Assembly (NCBI GenBank): GCA_036742665.1
Contig: DAINQP010000081.1
Location: 1-22,558 of the forward strand
DNA from: Gp6-AA40 sp036742665
GTDB lineage: Bacteria; Acidobacteriota; Vicinamibacteria; Vicinamibacterales; UBA2999
Reading direction: 5' to 3'
DNA length: 22,558 nt
The notes beneath the pieces were generated by a model. It did no database searches. It had not been told where the DNA came from and saw only the letters and a list, made by a program, of their open reading frames with translations. The position numbers and the translations under genes are program-made. This document shows positions 1 to 7,156 of this stretch, piece after piece (within the stretch, counting starts at the first letter, position 1; the number at the start of each line of letters is the position of its first letter).

Positions 1-37
1 CCCGCGACAGCTCCTCGCACCGGCCCCCTGGCCCCGA

Positions 38-1399
38 CTAATGCGCCATCGGCGCAGCATTCGCACTCGCGACGGGCAGTCGCATCACCACCCGCATCGT
101 GAGGATGACAGCCGTTGACACGAGCGCCGGAACGGCCGCGACCCAGAACAACTGCTGCGGAGTCCACTGCTGCGCCAGCAGCACGCCGCCCAGATACGGC
201 CCGATGATGGCGCCCGTGCGGCCGACGCCGAGCCCCGCACCGACGCCGGTCGAACGCAGGTAGGTCGGATAGAACGTGGCGGAGAGCGCGTTGATGGCCG
301 GCTGACCGCCAACCACACACCACCCCGCGATGAAGACGATCACACCGAGCACGGTCAGCGTGAGCCCAGGCTGGCCGATGAGGGCGATGCTCACCGTCGC
401 TACAGCGAAGGTCAGCGCGAGCGTCGGCAGGAATCCCCAGCGCGCGATCACCCAGGCGAGACCGAACGTCCCAATCAGCCCGCCCGCCTGCATCACCGTC
501 GCGATCAGATTAGCCGTCTGCAGGTTGTAGCCCATGCCGGTGACGATCGTCGGCAGCCAGTTCGAGAGCGAGTAGAGGATCAGGATATTGGTGAAATTGA
601 CGAGCCACAGCAGCAGCGTCGTCGGCCCACGGCCTTCGTGAAACAGCTGCACGATGGGCACGCCGCCGCGGCTTTCCTCATTGGCGATGAATCGCGTCGC
701 GGAATCGATCGCGATGCGTGGATCGAGCTGCCGCAGCCAGCGGGCCAGCTGATCGAGGCGCGTTTTCTTGACGGCGAGGAACTGCAGCGATTCCGGCAGA
801 CCCCATGCCATCAGCAGACCGACCACCAGGGGAATCAGTCCGCCGAACAGGAACATCGATCGCCAGCCGAACGCCGGGATGAGCCACAACGAGACAGCAC
901 CGGCCAGCATCGCGCCACCGGTGAAACCGACCGTGATGCACATCATCAGGGTGACCTTGCGTCCCTTGGGGCTGAATTCGCCGATCAGCGCGGTGGCGTT
1001 CGGGATGATGCAGCCCATGGGGATGCCGCCAATGAATCGGAGCCAGAGCAGCTGCTCCATGGTCTGCGCGTAGCCGGTGACGATGGTCATGACCGAGAAC
1101 CACAAGGTGGCGCCCACGAGTACCGGCCGCCGTCCGATCTTGTCGGCGAGCATGCTGAGCAGAAGCGCGCCAAGCAGCACGCCGAAGTTGGCGGCGGCAA
1201 ACACCGGCCCCAGTTGCGATCCGTTGATCTTCCAGTCGCGGATGAGGGCGGGGCCGACGTAGCCCATCATCTGCACGTCGAAGCCGTCCATGATGAGCGA
1301 GATCATGCAGAGCGCGAAGACGCGGATGTGGAGCGGTCCGATCTGACTGTTCTCGAGCACCTCGCCGATGTTGATCGTCCTGGCCGCCGGTTGGGTCAT
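38..1399 (-). CDS. MFS aromatic acid:H+ symporter (AAHS family)
   Basis: Inner-membrane major facilitator superfamily transporter, about 453 residues, the usual length. The N-terminal segment carries the D-G-F-D motif of the aromatic acid:H+ symporter (AAHS) branch (about residues 38-41), followed by the loop 2-3 signature D-K-I-G-R-R (about 86-91). The rest is a run of hydrophobic segments consistent with 12 helices. Known AAHS members (PcaK, BenK, GenK types) import benzoates, protocatechuate or gentisate. The open frame extends upstream to 1504, but I chose the ATG at 1399 because GGAGAG lies 7 nt before it on the minus strand, and the longer form would begin with an Arg-rich, non-membrane stretch. 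It is divergent from the catabolic operon at 1521 and so probably supplies its substrate. Gentisate import is inferred from the neighbouring ring-cleavage genes. Family confidence is high, substrate confidence moderate. Confidence 0.9.
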   Translation of the reverse strand: MTQPAARTINIGEVLENSQIGPLHIRVFALCMISLIMDGFDVQMMGYVGPALIRDWKINGSQLGPVFAAANFGVLLGALLLSMLADKIGRRPVLVGATLWFSVMTIVTGYAQTMEQLLWLRFIGGIPMGCIIPNATALIGEFSPKGRKVTLMMCITVGFTGGAMLAGAVSLWLIPAFGWRSMFLFGGLIPLVVGLLMAWGLPESLQFLAVKKTRLDQLARWLRQLDPRIAIDSATRFIANEESRGGVPIVQLFHEGRGPTTLLLWLVNFTNILILYSLSNWLPTIVTGMGYNLQTANLIATVMQAGGLIGTFGLAWVIARWGFLPTLALTFAVATVSIALIGQPGLTLTVLGVIVFIAGWCVVGGQPAINALSATFYPTYLRSTGVGAGLGVGRTGAIIGPYLGGVLLAQQWTPQQLFWVAAVPALVSTAVILTMRVVMRLPVASANAAPMAH

Positions 1400-1425
1400 C
1401 GTCGACTCTCCTGCCATATCAGACT

Positions 1426-1453
1426 TTGCGAATCCGAACCCGCGCAGTATACT
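1426..1453 (+). promoter_or_regulatory. candidate sigma70-type promoter for the operon at 1521
   Basis: TTGCGA (1426-1431) is followed after 16 nt by TATACT (1448-1453), a fair match to -35 and -10 hexamers. It lies in the divergent gap between the MFS gene and the secreted-protein gene and would give a leader of roughly 60 nt. The octamer AGTATACT (1446-1453) is itself palindromic, so a -10 reading on the other strand is also possible. This is sequence inspection only. Confidence 0.3.
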
Positions 1454-1485
1454 CGCCCGCGCGGCGGTCGCGCGTCGCGCGCGCC

Positions 1486-1498
1486 GGCCGTAACGGCC
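1486..1498. repeat. short inverted repeat upstream of the operon (possible operator)
   Basis: GGCCGT and ACGGCC form a perfect 6-bp inverted repeat with a 1-nt centre, 22 nt before the start codon at 1521 and just downstream of the candidate promoter. The position would suit a repressor site, but the surrounding DNA is extremely GC-rich and no regulator gene is present in the window, so chance is a real alternative. Confidence 0.25.
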
Positions 1499-1520
1499 GT
1501 CCACTCATAGAGTTCAAGGC

Positions 1521-2387
1521 ATGAAGGCGACATTGGGAGTCGGCTGGTTGGTCATTGGCAGTTGCGTCGCGTTCGCGATGATGAGCGTACCCGCCGCGGC
1601 ACAAGTGGACCTGTCCGGCGAGTGGACGCCCGTTCGCGCCGAAGACAACGTCGGCAATCCCGAGCTCGGGGATTGGGTCGGCATTCCGATGAACGATGCG
1701 GCGCGGATGCGCTCGTCGGCATGGGATGCCTCCATCTACACGCTGCCCGAGTGGCAGTGCCGCCCGCACGGCAGCGCCTACATCTCGCGCGGCCCGTCGC
1801 AACTGAAAATTTCGAAGGAAATCGATCCAGTCTCGCGCGAGGTGAGCGCGTGGCATCTCGAATGGCTGCGATCGGTGGACCGGCCAATCTACATGGACGG
1901 CCGTCCGCATCCGTCGCCGAACGCGCAGCACACCTGGGCCGGGTTCTCGACCGGCGAATGGATCGGCGACACGCTGCGCGTGCGCGTGACGCACCTGAAA
2001 GAGGAATATCAGCGCCGTAACGGCGTGTTCCACAGCGACGAGATCGAGGTCACGCAGTATCTGATCCGCCGCGGCAACTATCTCACCTTCCTGGTCGTCG
2101 CCTACGACCCGGTGTACCTGACCGAGCCACTGGTCCGCAGCACCGAATACCAGTTGGCGCTGAACCAGCAGATTCCGCCTTATCCCTGCACGGTGGTTAC
2201 CGAAGTGGATCGGCCGCGCGGAGTGGTTCCGCACTATCTGCCCGGCACGAACCCCGACGTGAGTTGGTTCGCCAAGCGCTACAACATCCCGCTCGAGGTC
2301 GTGATGGCCGGCGCCGCCAACATGTATCCCGAGATCCGCTCGAAGATTCCGCGATCGCGCGGCGGCCTCGGCCCGGAGAGCAAATGA
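1521..2387 (+). CDS. secreted protein of unknown function, cassette copy 1 protein A
   Basis: A 288-residue predicted periplasmic protein with an N-terminal signal peptide ending near A-A-A-Q (about residues 25-28). The mature part starts D-L-S-G-E-W and contains W-x-C at C80, a D-G-R-P-H-P motif (126-131), a G-D-T-L stretch (149-152), R-R-N-G (165-168) and a terminal P-Y-P-C (C223). I do not recognise an enzymatic function. Closely related proteins occur here as the N-terminal half of the fusion at 7157 and, more distantly, at 3520, 9082 and 19472. All share the two cysteines, probably a disulfide. Its stop overlaps the metallo-beta-lactamase gene by ATGA, so the two are translationally coupled. 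Pairing in the copy-2 fusion suggests A and the MBL protein act together. Start: the first ATG after the divergent region, with only a weak AAGG upstream. Confidence 0.85.
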   Translation: MKATLGVGWLVIGSCVAFAMMSVPAAAQVDLSGEWTPVRAEDNVGNPELGDWVGIPMNDAARMRSSAWDASIYTLPEWQCRPHGSAYISRGPSQLKISKEIDPVSREVSAWHLEWLRSVDRPIYMDGRPHPSPNAQHTWAGFSTGEWIGDTLRVRVTHLKEEYQRRNGVFHSDEIEVTQYLIRRGNYLTFLVVAYDPVYLTEPLVRSTEYQLALNQQIPPYPCTVVTEVDRPRGVVPHYLPGTNPDVSWFAKRYNIPLEVVMAGAANMYPEIRSKIPRSRGGLGPESK

Positions 2388-3523
2388 GAGGGCGAGCAAT
2401 GACCGCGGCCGGAGCTGTTTCCGCAGCGGCACTCGTGATGTCGCTGCCACTCGCCGCACAGCAGCCGACGGTACAACCGTCGAAGTTCACGCGCGCGCCG
2501 ATGACGCAGGTGGCGCCGTCAGGTGAGGTCGAAATCCTCCCCGTCCGCGGCAACGTCTACGCCATCTTCGGCGCCGGCGCCAACATCGTCGTCTCGGTCG
2601 GCAACGATGGCGTGCTGGTCGTCGATGCCGGTCGCGCCGAGATGAGCGATAAGGTGCTGGCGGCGGTGCAGCGCCTGCAGCGGGAGTGGGTGGTGCGCCA
2701 CGAACCGAAGTCGATCGGTTTCGGGGCGGAAACGCGATCGTCAGTGGCCGAGCGGCACATCACCGCGCCGCCGAAACCGATTCGCTACATCCTCAACACC
2801 AGCGCCGATGCGGATCACGTCGGCGGCAACGAGAAACTGCGCAAGGCGGGCCATACCTTTACCGGTGGCAACGTCGCCGGCAATATCGCGGACGCGACCG
2901 AAGGGGCTGCGATTCTCGCGCATGAGAACGTGCTGTCGCGGATGGCGCATGGCGAGGGGCCGTCAGCAGTACCCGCGGATGCGCTGCCGACTGACGCCTA
3001 CTTCGTGGACTTCTACAAGCTGAGTCACTACTTCAACGGCGAAGGCATCCAGCTCTTTCACATGCCAAAGGCCCACACCGATGGTGACTCGATCGTGCAC
3101 TTCCGAAGCACCGACGTGATCGCGCTCGGCGATCTGATGGCCAGCGGGTCCTATCCCGTGATCGACGTCGCAAAAGGCGGAACGATCAACGGCGTGGTCG
3201 AGGGATTGAACCGCGTGCTCGACATGTCGATCGCCGAGTTCCGACTCGAGGGTGGCACGCTGATGGTGCCCGGACATGGACGTCTCGTGGACTCAGCCGA
3301 CGTGGCGTATTACCGCGACATGCTGACGATCATTCGCGATCGGGTCGAGGACCTGATCAAGAAGGGCCGCACGCTCGAGCAGGTGAAGGCAGCGAATCCG
3401 AGCGGCGACTACGATACCGAGTACGGATCGACGAGTGGACCGTGGACGACGGCGAGCTTCATCGAAGCGGTGTACAAGACGCTCGGTGGCGGAAAAGCAT
3501 CGGCACCGGCGAGACGACGATGA
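2384..3523 (+). CDS. secreted MBL-fold metallohydrolase with altered metal motif, cassette copy 1
   Basis: A 379-residue protein with a signal peptide (residues 1-26, ending L-A-A-Q-Q) and a metallo-beta-lactamase fold. The core reads V-D-A-G (80-83), then N-T-S-A-D-A-D-H-V-G-G-N where the family normally has N-T-H-x-H-x-D-H. The first two zinc histidines are therefore Ser140 and Asp142, while Asp144 and His145 remain. H-T-D-G-D (His231), G-D (Asp250) and P-G-H-G (His298) are canonical. The site-2 ligands are therefore intact and site 1 is changed. The substrate is unknown; MBL enzymes of this general shape hydrolyse esters, lactones or thioesters. Start at 2384 (ATGA overlap with the previous gene, GGAGAG just upstream); the ATG at 2399 is an alternative. 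The downstream gene overlaps by ATGA as well. Confidence 0.88.
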   Translation: MRGRAMTAAGAVSAAALVMSLPLAAQQPTVQPSKFTRAPMTQVAPSGEVEILPVRGNVYAIFGAGANIVVSVGNDGVLVVDAGRAEMSDKVLAAVQRLQREWVVRHEPKSIGFGAETRSSVAERHITAPPKPIRYILNTSADADHVGGNEKLRKAGHTFTGGNVAGNIADATEGAAILAHENVLSRMAHGEGPSAVPADALPTDAYFVDFYKLSHYFNGEGIQLFHMPKAHTDGDSIVHFRSTDVIALGDLMASGSYPVIDVAKGGTINGVVEGLNRVLDMSIAEFRLEGGTLMVPGHGRLVDSADVAYYRDMLTIIRDRVEDLIKKGRTLEQVKAANPSGDYDTEYGSTSGPWTTASFIEAVYKTLGGGKASAPARRR

Positions 3524-4353
3524 ATAAAGGGGTCGGGAGTCATTTAACGAGAACACTCCGCGTTGTTTGCGGAATTGTTCTCGGAGTGTCTTTGTTGAAT
3601 GACTCCCGACCCCATTTCGCCGCGCAGCGCGGCGGCCGTGGCCAGGGCGGTGCGCTTGTGTCGGCGCAAGCATCGGCCCCCCTCGATCTCACTGGTCAAT
3701 GGGTCTCGCTCGTCAGCGACGACTGGCGATGGCGCATGGTGAGCCCGCCGAAAGGCGACGTGTTGTATCTGCCGGTAAACGAGGCAGGTCGCAAGGTCGC
3801 GGAGCAGTGGGATCCGGCGAAAGATCAAGCCGCGGGCGAAGCATGCAAGGCGTACGGCGCCGGCGGCATCATGCACTGGCCGGGGCGGCTTCGCATCAGC
3901 TGGGACAACGAGAACACGTTGAAGCTGGAGACCGACACCGGGCAGCAAACGCGCGTGTTCAACTTCGGCAATGCGCAGCCGCCATCCGCAGATCCAGGCT
4001 GGCAGGGATTCTCAGTCGCCGCGTGGGAACTCCCCGGCGGCGGACGCGGCCGGCGCGGCGGCGGGGCTGGTACTGAAGGTGGCTCAGCGCTTCGCGCCGG
4101 GTCGTCGATGCGCGTGACCACCACACGCATGAGACCGGGCTATTACCGCCGGAATGGCGTGCCCTACGGCGCGAACGCGACGATGACCGAGTGGTTCACG
4201 ACGATCACCGAGCCGGACGGTAACACGTATTTGCTAGTGACGAAGATCCTGGAGGATGCGCAATATTTGAACGGTCCCTACGTGCGCACCGTGCAGTTCA
4301 AGAAGGAAAACGGAACCGCCGGGTGGAATCCCACGCCGTGCGTCGTTCCGTAA
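3520..4353 (+). CDS. secreted protein of unknown function, cassette copy 1 protein C
   Basis: A 277-residue predicted exported protein. Its hydrophobic segment (about residues 12-26) lies in the loop region of a long DNA hairpin (3529-3613), followed by N-D-S-R-P encoded by the right arm and an F-A-A-Q cleavage-like site. The mature part begins after a Gly/Arg/Gln-rich stretch with D-L-T-G-Q-W, then D-W-R-W-R-M, W-D-P-A, C109, W-Q-G, a Gly/Arg-rich insert (173-188), Y-Y-R-R-N-G-V-P-Y and a C-terminal N-P-T-P-C (C274). The C-terminal half aligns by eye with protein A, so A and C are probably diverged homologs. The partner copy is at 9082. Start: ATG at 3520 in an ATGA overlap, no strong ribosome binding site, so translational coupling is likely. 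Function unknown. Confidence 0.8.
   Translation: MNKGVGSHLTRTLRVVCGIVLGVSLLNDSRPHFAAQRGGRGQGGALVSAQASAPLDLTGQWVSLVSDDWRWRMVSPPKGDVLYLPVNEAGRKVAEQWDPAKDQAAGEACKAYGAGGIMHWPGRLRISWDNENTLKLETDTGQQTRVFNFGNAQPPSADPGWQGFSVAAWELPGGGRGRRGGGAGTEGGSALRAGSSMRVTTTRMRPGYYRRNGVPYGANATMTEWFTTITEPDGNTYLLVTKILEDAQYLNGPYVRTVQFKKENGTAGWNPTPCVVP
3529..3613. repeat. long palindromic element inside the signal-peptide coding region of protein C
   Basis: Left arm GGGGTCGGGAGTCATTTAA begins at 3529 and pairs with TTGAATGACTCCCGACCCC ending at 3613. The helix can be continued inward to 3560/3582, about 32 pairs with three further G-T (G-U in RNA) positions and one mismatch, leaving a 21-nt loop. The element is in frame and translated. 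The same arms occur at 9056-9147. I recall similar GGGGTCGGGAGTC palindromes as dispersed repeats in other environmental genomes, but could not check this. A REP-like element is the best guess. Confidence 0.85.
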
Positions 4354-4378
4354 GCAGTAGGGCGAGCGAGGACATCCG

Positions 4379-5284
4379 ATGAAATTCTGCAGGTTTGGTG
4401 ACGGACGGCTTGGGTTGGTTGAGGGCAACATCGTGCGCGATGTCACCGCCGCTCTCGATGTGTTGCCGCGGTACGGTTATCCGCTGCCGCAGCACGACAT
4501 CTTCATTGCGAACCTCGAGGTGGTGGTCACGCGCGCACGCGCAGTGGCGAAGGACGCGCCGGCCCTTCCGCTCGACGGCCTGACGCTGCTCAGCCCGGTC
4601 GCCAATCCGGGCAAGATCATCGCGGCGCCGGTCAATTATCAGAAACACCTCAATGAGGTGCGCGACAACCCGCAGTTGCACGGCAACAATCCTGGCAACA
4701 CCTTCACGATCCAGACAGCGGGTTTGTTTCTGAAGGCCACGAGCTCGCTCGTCGGGCCCGGGCAGGGCATCGTCGTCCGGTGCACGAAGCGCCGCACCGA
4801 TCACGAAGTGGAACTCGCCGTCGTGATTGGTCGCACGGCGAGCCGCGTGAAGCGCGACGAGGCGCTGTCCTATGTTGCCGGGTACTCGATCGGTCTCGAC
4901 ATCTCGATCCGTGGCAGCGAAGACCGCAGCTTCCGCAAGTCGCCGGACTCGTACAGCGTGCTCGGGCCATGGCTGGTCACGGCTGACGAGATCCCCGACC
5001 CCGGCGTGCTCGATCTGCAGCTCACGGTGAACGAAGAGCTGCGTCAGCACTCGAACACGAAGTACATGATTCTCGGGGTGCCCGAGCTGATCGAGCTCGC
5101 GTCGGCGTTCTACACGCTGCAGCCAGGCGACCTGCTCTTCACCGGCACGCCCGAAGGCGTAAGCCCGATTCAGGCCGGCGATCGTATCGTGGCCACCATA
5201 GACACGATCGGCACGATGACGGTGGCCACCAGAGCCGACGCCAGCCGCGAGTCGGCGATGAGCGGTGCGACCGCAGGCGCCTAG
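4379..5284 (+). CDS. FAH-family hydrolase (fumarylpyruvate or maleylpyruvate hydrolase)
   Basis: A 301-residue cytosolic protein of the fumarylacetoacetate hydrolase family. Seen: N-Y-x-x-H (86-90), a glycine-rich lead-in, D-H-E-V-E-L-A-V-V-I-G (141-151) with metal ligands Glu143 and Glu145, G-L-D (Asp174) as third ligand, and the C-terminal family signature F-T-G-T-P-E-G-V (254-261). Family members cleave C-C bonds of acylpyruvates using Mg2+ or Mn2+. Next to a gentisate dioxygenase the expected substrate is maleylpyruvate or fumarylpyruvate, giving pyruvate plus maleate or fumarate (compare HbzF and NagK). The neighbouring maleate-isomerase-type gene makes direct maleylpyruvate hydrolysis attractive. 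GAGGA lies 6 nt before the ATG, and the gap to the previous gene is 25 nt. Other acylpyruvase substrates are possible. Confidence 0.87.
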   Translation: MKFCRFGDGRLGLVEGNIVRDVTAALDVLPRYGYPLPQHDIFIANLEVVVTRARAVAKDAPALPLDGLTLLSPVANPGKIIAAPVNYQKHLNEVRDNPQLHGNNPGNTFTIQTAGLFLKATSSLVGPGQGIVVRCTKRRTDHEVELAVVIGRTASRVKRDEALSYVAGYSIGLDISIRGSEDRSFRKSPDSYSVLGPWLVTADEIPDPGVLDLQLTVNEELRQHSNTKYMILGVPELIELASAFYTLQPGDLLFTGTPEGVSPIQAGDRIVATIDTIGTMTVATRADASRESAMSGATAGA

Positions 5285-5299
5285 GCAGGAATCGACCCC

Positions 5300-6364
5300 A
5301 TGGATGGCGCGAGCACCACGTTCTTCACCAAGCCCTCGCTCACTCCCGAGCGCAAGGACTTCTACGACCGCTTGAACGCACGTGGCGCGGCGCCACTCTG
5401 GGAAGTGCTCGGCGCGATCATTCCCCCGGAACCGCGTCCCGAGGCGGTGCCCGTTCTCTGGCACTACGACGAGCTGCGTCCACTGCTGATCGAAGCGGGC
5501 CAGCTGCTGACCGAGAAAGAAGCCGAGCGGCGCGTCCTTATTCTGGAGAATCCAGGATTGCGCGGCCGTTCGCGGGCGACCGGGAGTCTCTACGTCGGCC
5601 TGCAGTTGATTCTGCCGGGCGAGATCGCGCGCTGTCATCGCCACGCGACGGCGGCACTGCGCTTTGTCATCGAGGGCAGCGGCGCCTACACCGCCGTCGA
5701 AGGCGAGCGCACCCAAATGAGCCCGGGAGACTTCATCCTCACGCCGTCGTGGACCTATCACGATCACGGCAACCCAGGCGACGAGCCGACCGTGTGGCTC
5801 GACGGACTGGACATCCCGATCGTGAACCTGTTCGACAGCAGCTTCGCGGAACACTATCCAGGCGAAGTGCAGCCGCACACGATTCCTGACGGTGACTCGC
5901 TGTATCGCTACGGCGCCAACATGCTGCCGGTGGACTACTTGCCGGCGCGGCTCTCATCACCGATCTTCAACTACCCCTACTCACGCAGCCGCGAGACGCT
6001 GGAGGAGTTGCGGCGCTTGGGACCGCTGCACGACTGCCACGGCATCAAGATGCGCTTCGTGAACCCGGCTACCGGCGGCTACCCGATGCCGACGATCGGC
6101 GCATTCATGCAATTGCTGCCCAAAGGCTTCCGCGGTATATCGTATCGGCAAACCGATGCGGCGATCTTCGTCGTCGTCGAAGGCCATGGCCGCACGCGGA
6201 TCGGTGAGACGAGCTATACGTGGGGACCACGCGACATCTTCGTCGCGCCGTCGTGGGTGCCGCTCGCGCACGAAGCTCAGGACGATGCGGTGCTCTTCAG
6301 CCTGTCGGATCGTCCGGCCCAAAAGGCTCTTGGGTTGTGGCGAGAGCAAGTTCCATCTCGATAA
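5300..6364 (+). CDS. gentisate 1,2-dioxygenase-type bicupin
   Basis: A 354-residue double-cupin protein, the usual length for gentisate 1,2-dioxygenase (GtdA/NagI family). The N-terminal cupin holds the Fe(II) ligands: C-H-R-H (His113, His115) followed by A-L-R-F-V-I-E-G, then P-G-D-F-I-L-T-P-S-W and H-D-H-G-N (His154). The second cupin (about 250-345) keeps the fold (E-G-H-G, P-R-D-I-F-V-A-P-S-W) and is probably structural. The enzyme cleaves gentisate between the carboxyl-bearing and hydroxyl-bearing ring carbons, giving maleylpyruvate. Salicylate or 1-hydroxy-2-naphthoate 1,2-dioxygenases share this architecture, so exact substrate is inferred from context. It lies 15 nt after the FAH gene, with GCAGGAA about 10 nt before the ATG. 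The next gene begins directly after its TAA. Confidence 0.88.
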   Translation: MDGASTTFFTKPSLTPERKDFYDRLNARGAAPLWEVLGAIIPPEPRPEAVPVLWHYDELRPLLIEAGQLLTEKEAERRVLILENPGLRGRSRATGSLYVGLQLILPGEIARCHRHATAALRFVIEGSGAYTAVEGERTQMSPGDFILTPSWTYHDHGNPGDEPTVWLDGLDIPIVNLFDSSFAEHYPGEVQPHTIPDGDSLYRYGANMLPVDYLPARLSSPIFNYPYSRSRETLEELRRLGPLHDCHGIKMRFVNPATGGYPMPTIGAFMQLLPKGFRGISYRQTDAAIFVVVEGHGRTRIGETSYTWGPRDIFVAPSWVPLAHEAQDDAVLFSLSDRPAQKALGLWREQVPSR

Positions 6365-7123
6365 ATGACCGTCCTTCGTACCTACCGAATCGGCCAAATC
6401 GTACCGAGCTCCAATACCACCATGGAGACCGAAATTCCGGCCATTCTGCGCGGACGGGAGTCGGTTGAACCAGAGCGCTTCACCTTCCATTCCAGTCGCA
6501 TGCGAATGAAGAAGGTGACGAAGGAGGAGCTCGCCGCGATGGACGCCGACTCGGATCGTTGCGCGGCGGAGCTTGCCGACGCGCGCGTCGACGTCCTCGG
6601 CTATGCCTGCCTCGTCGCGATCATGAGCATGGGGAAGGGCTATCACTGCCAGTCGCAGGATCGTCTGCAGAAAGTGACCGCACGCGAAGGCGCTCCCGCG
6701 CCCGTCGTGACGAGCGCCGGCGCATTGGTAGACGGCCTACGAACGCTGAACGCGAAGAAGATTGCGATGGTCGCGCCTTATGTGCAGTCGTTGTGCACGA
6801 TGGTGGCGGAGTACATCGAGCACGAAGGCATCGAGGTTGTCGATCGCATCGCCCTCGAGATTCCCGATAACCTCGAAGTCGGGCGACGTGATCCGATGGC
6901 ACTGGTCGACATCTACAAGCGGCTGAAGCTGGATGGCATCGACGCGCTCGTGCTGTCGTCGTGCGTGCAGATGCCGTCGCTCGCCGCGATCCCGGTGGTC
7001 GAGCAGGAGTGCGGACTGCCGGTGGTCTCGGCCTCGGTGTGCACGACGTATCAGATGCTGCAGAAGCTCGGATTGAGGACGTACGCGCCGAACGCAGGCG
7101 CCTTGTTATCCGGTCGGTACTAG
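6365..7123 (+). CDS. maleate cis-trans isomerase-type Asp/Glu racemase family enzyme
   Basis: A 252-residue cytosolic protein of the Asp/Glu/hydantoin racemase superfamily, maleate isomerase/arylmalonate decarboxylase branch. Near the N-terminus it has I-V-P-S-S-N-T-T-M-E-T (Asn17), and it has two active-site-like cysteines in the expected contexts: Y-A-C-L-V (Cys82) and S-S-C-V-Q-M-P-S (Cys200). Known maleate isomerases use two cysteines and an asparagine in these positions to convert maleate to fumarate without cofactor. Here it directly follows the ring-cleaving dioxygenase (TAA then ATG, no gap). It could therefore turn maleate released by the FAH hydrolase into fumarate, or isomerise maleylpyruvate itself. 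No separate ribosome binding site is obvious, so translation is probably coupled. Family confidence is high; the exact substrate is untested. Confidence 0.85.
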   Translation: MTVLRTYRIGQIVPSSNTTMETEIPAILRGRESVEPERFTFHSSRMRMKKVTKEELAAMDADSDRCAAELADARVDVLGYACLVAIMSMGKGYHCQSQDRLQKVTAREGAPAPVVTSAGALVDGLRTLNAKKIAMVAPYVQSLCTMVAEYIEHEGIEVVDRIALEIPDNLEVGRRDPMALVDIYKRLKLDGIDALVLSSCVQMPSLAAIPVVEQECGLPVVSASVCTTYQMLQKLGLRTYAPNAGALLSGRY

Positions 7124-7126
7124 TAG

Positions 7127-7146
7127 GGGCGACGCGTGCGTCGCCC
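7127..7146. repeat. palindrome between the isomerase gene and cassette copy 2
   Basis: GGGCGACGC and GCGTCGCCC form a perfect 9-bp stem around a GT centre, 3 nt after the preceding stop codon and 10 nt before the next ATG. There is no T-run, so it does not look like a classical terminator. It could be a processing or attenuation hairpin or a copy of a dispersed palindromic repeat. I recall this motif as common in environmental genomes, unverified. Confidence 0.7.
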
Positions 7147-7156
7147 GTGAGGTCCT

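Noticed and set aside
638..1510. Plus-strand open frame of 290 codons opposite the MFS transporter
   Set aside because: Its translation is rich in His, Glu, Arg and Gln with no hydrophobic core, and it is antisense to a clear 12-helix transporter.
4298..5878. Long minus-strand open frame of 526 codons opposite the FAH and dioxygenase genes
   Set aside because: It lies antisense to two genes with clear family motifs. Its Arg/His/Ala-rich translation shows no domain, as expected for a shadow frame in high-GC DNA.
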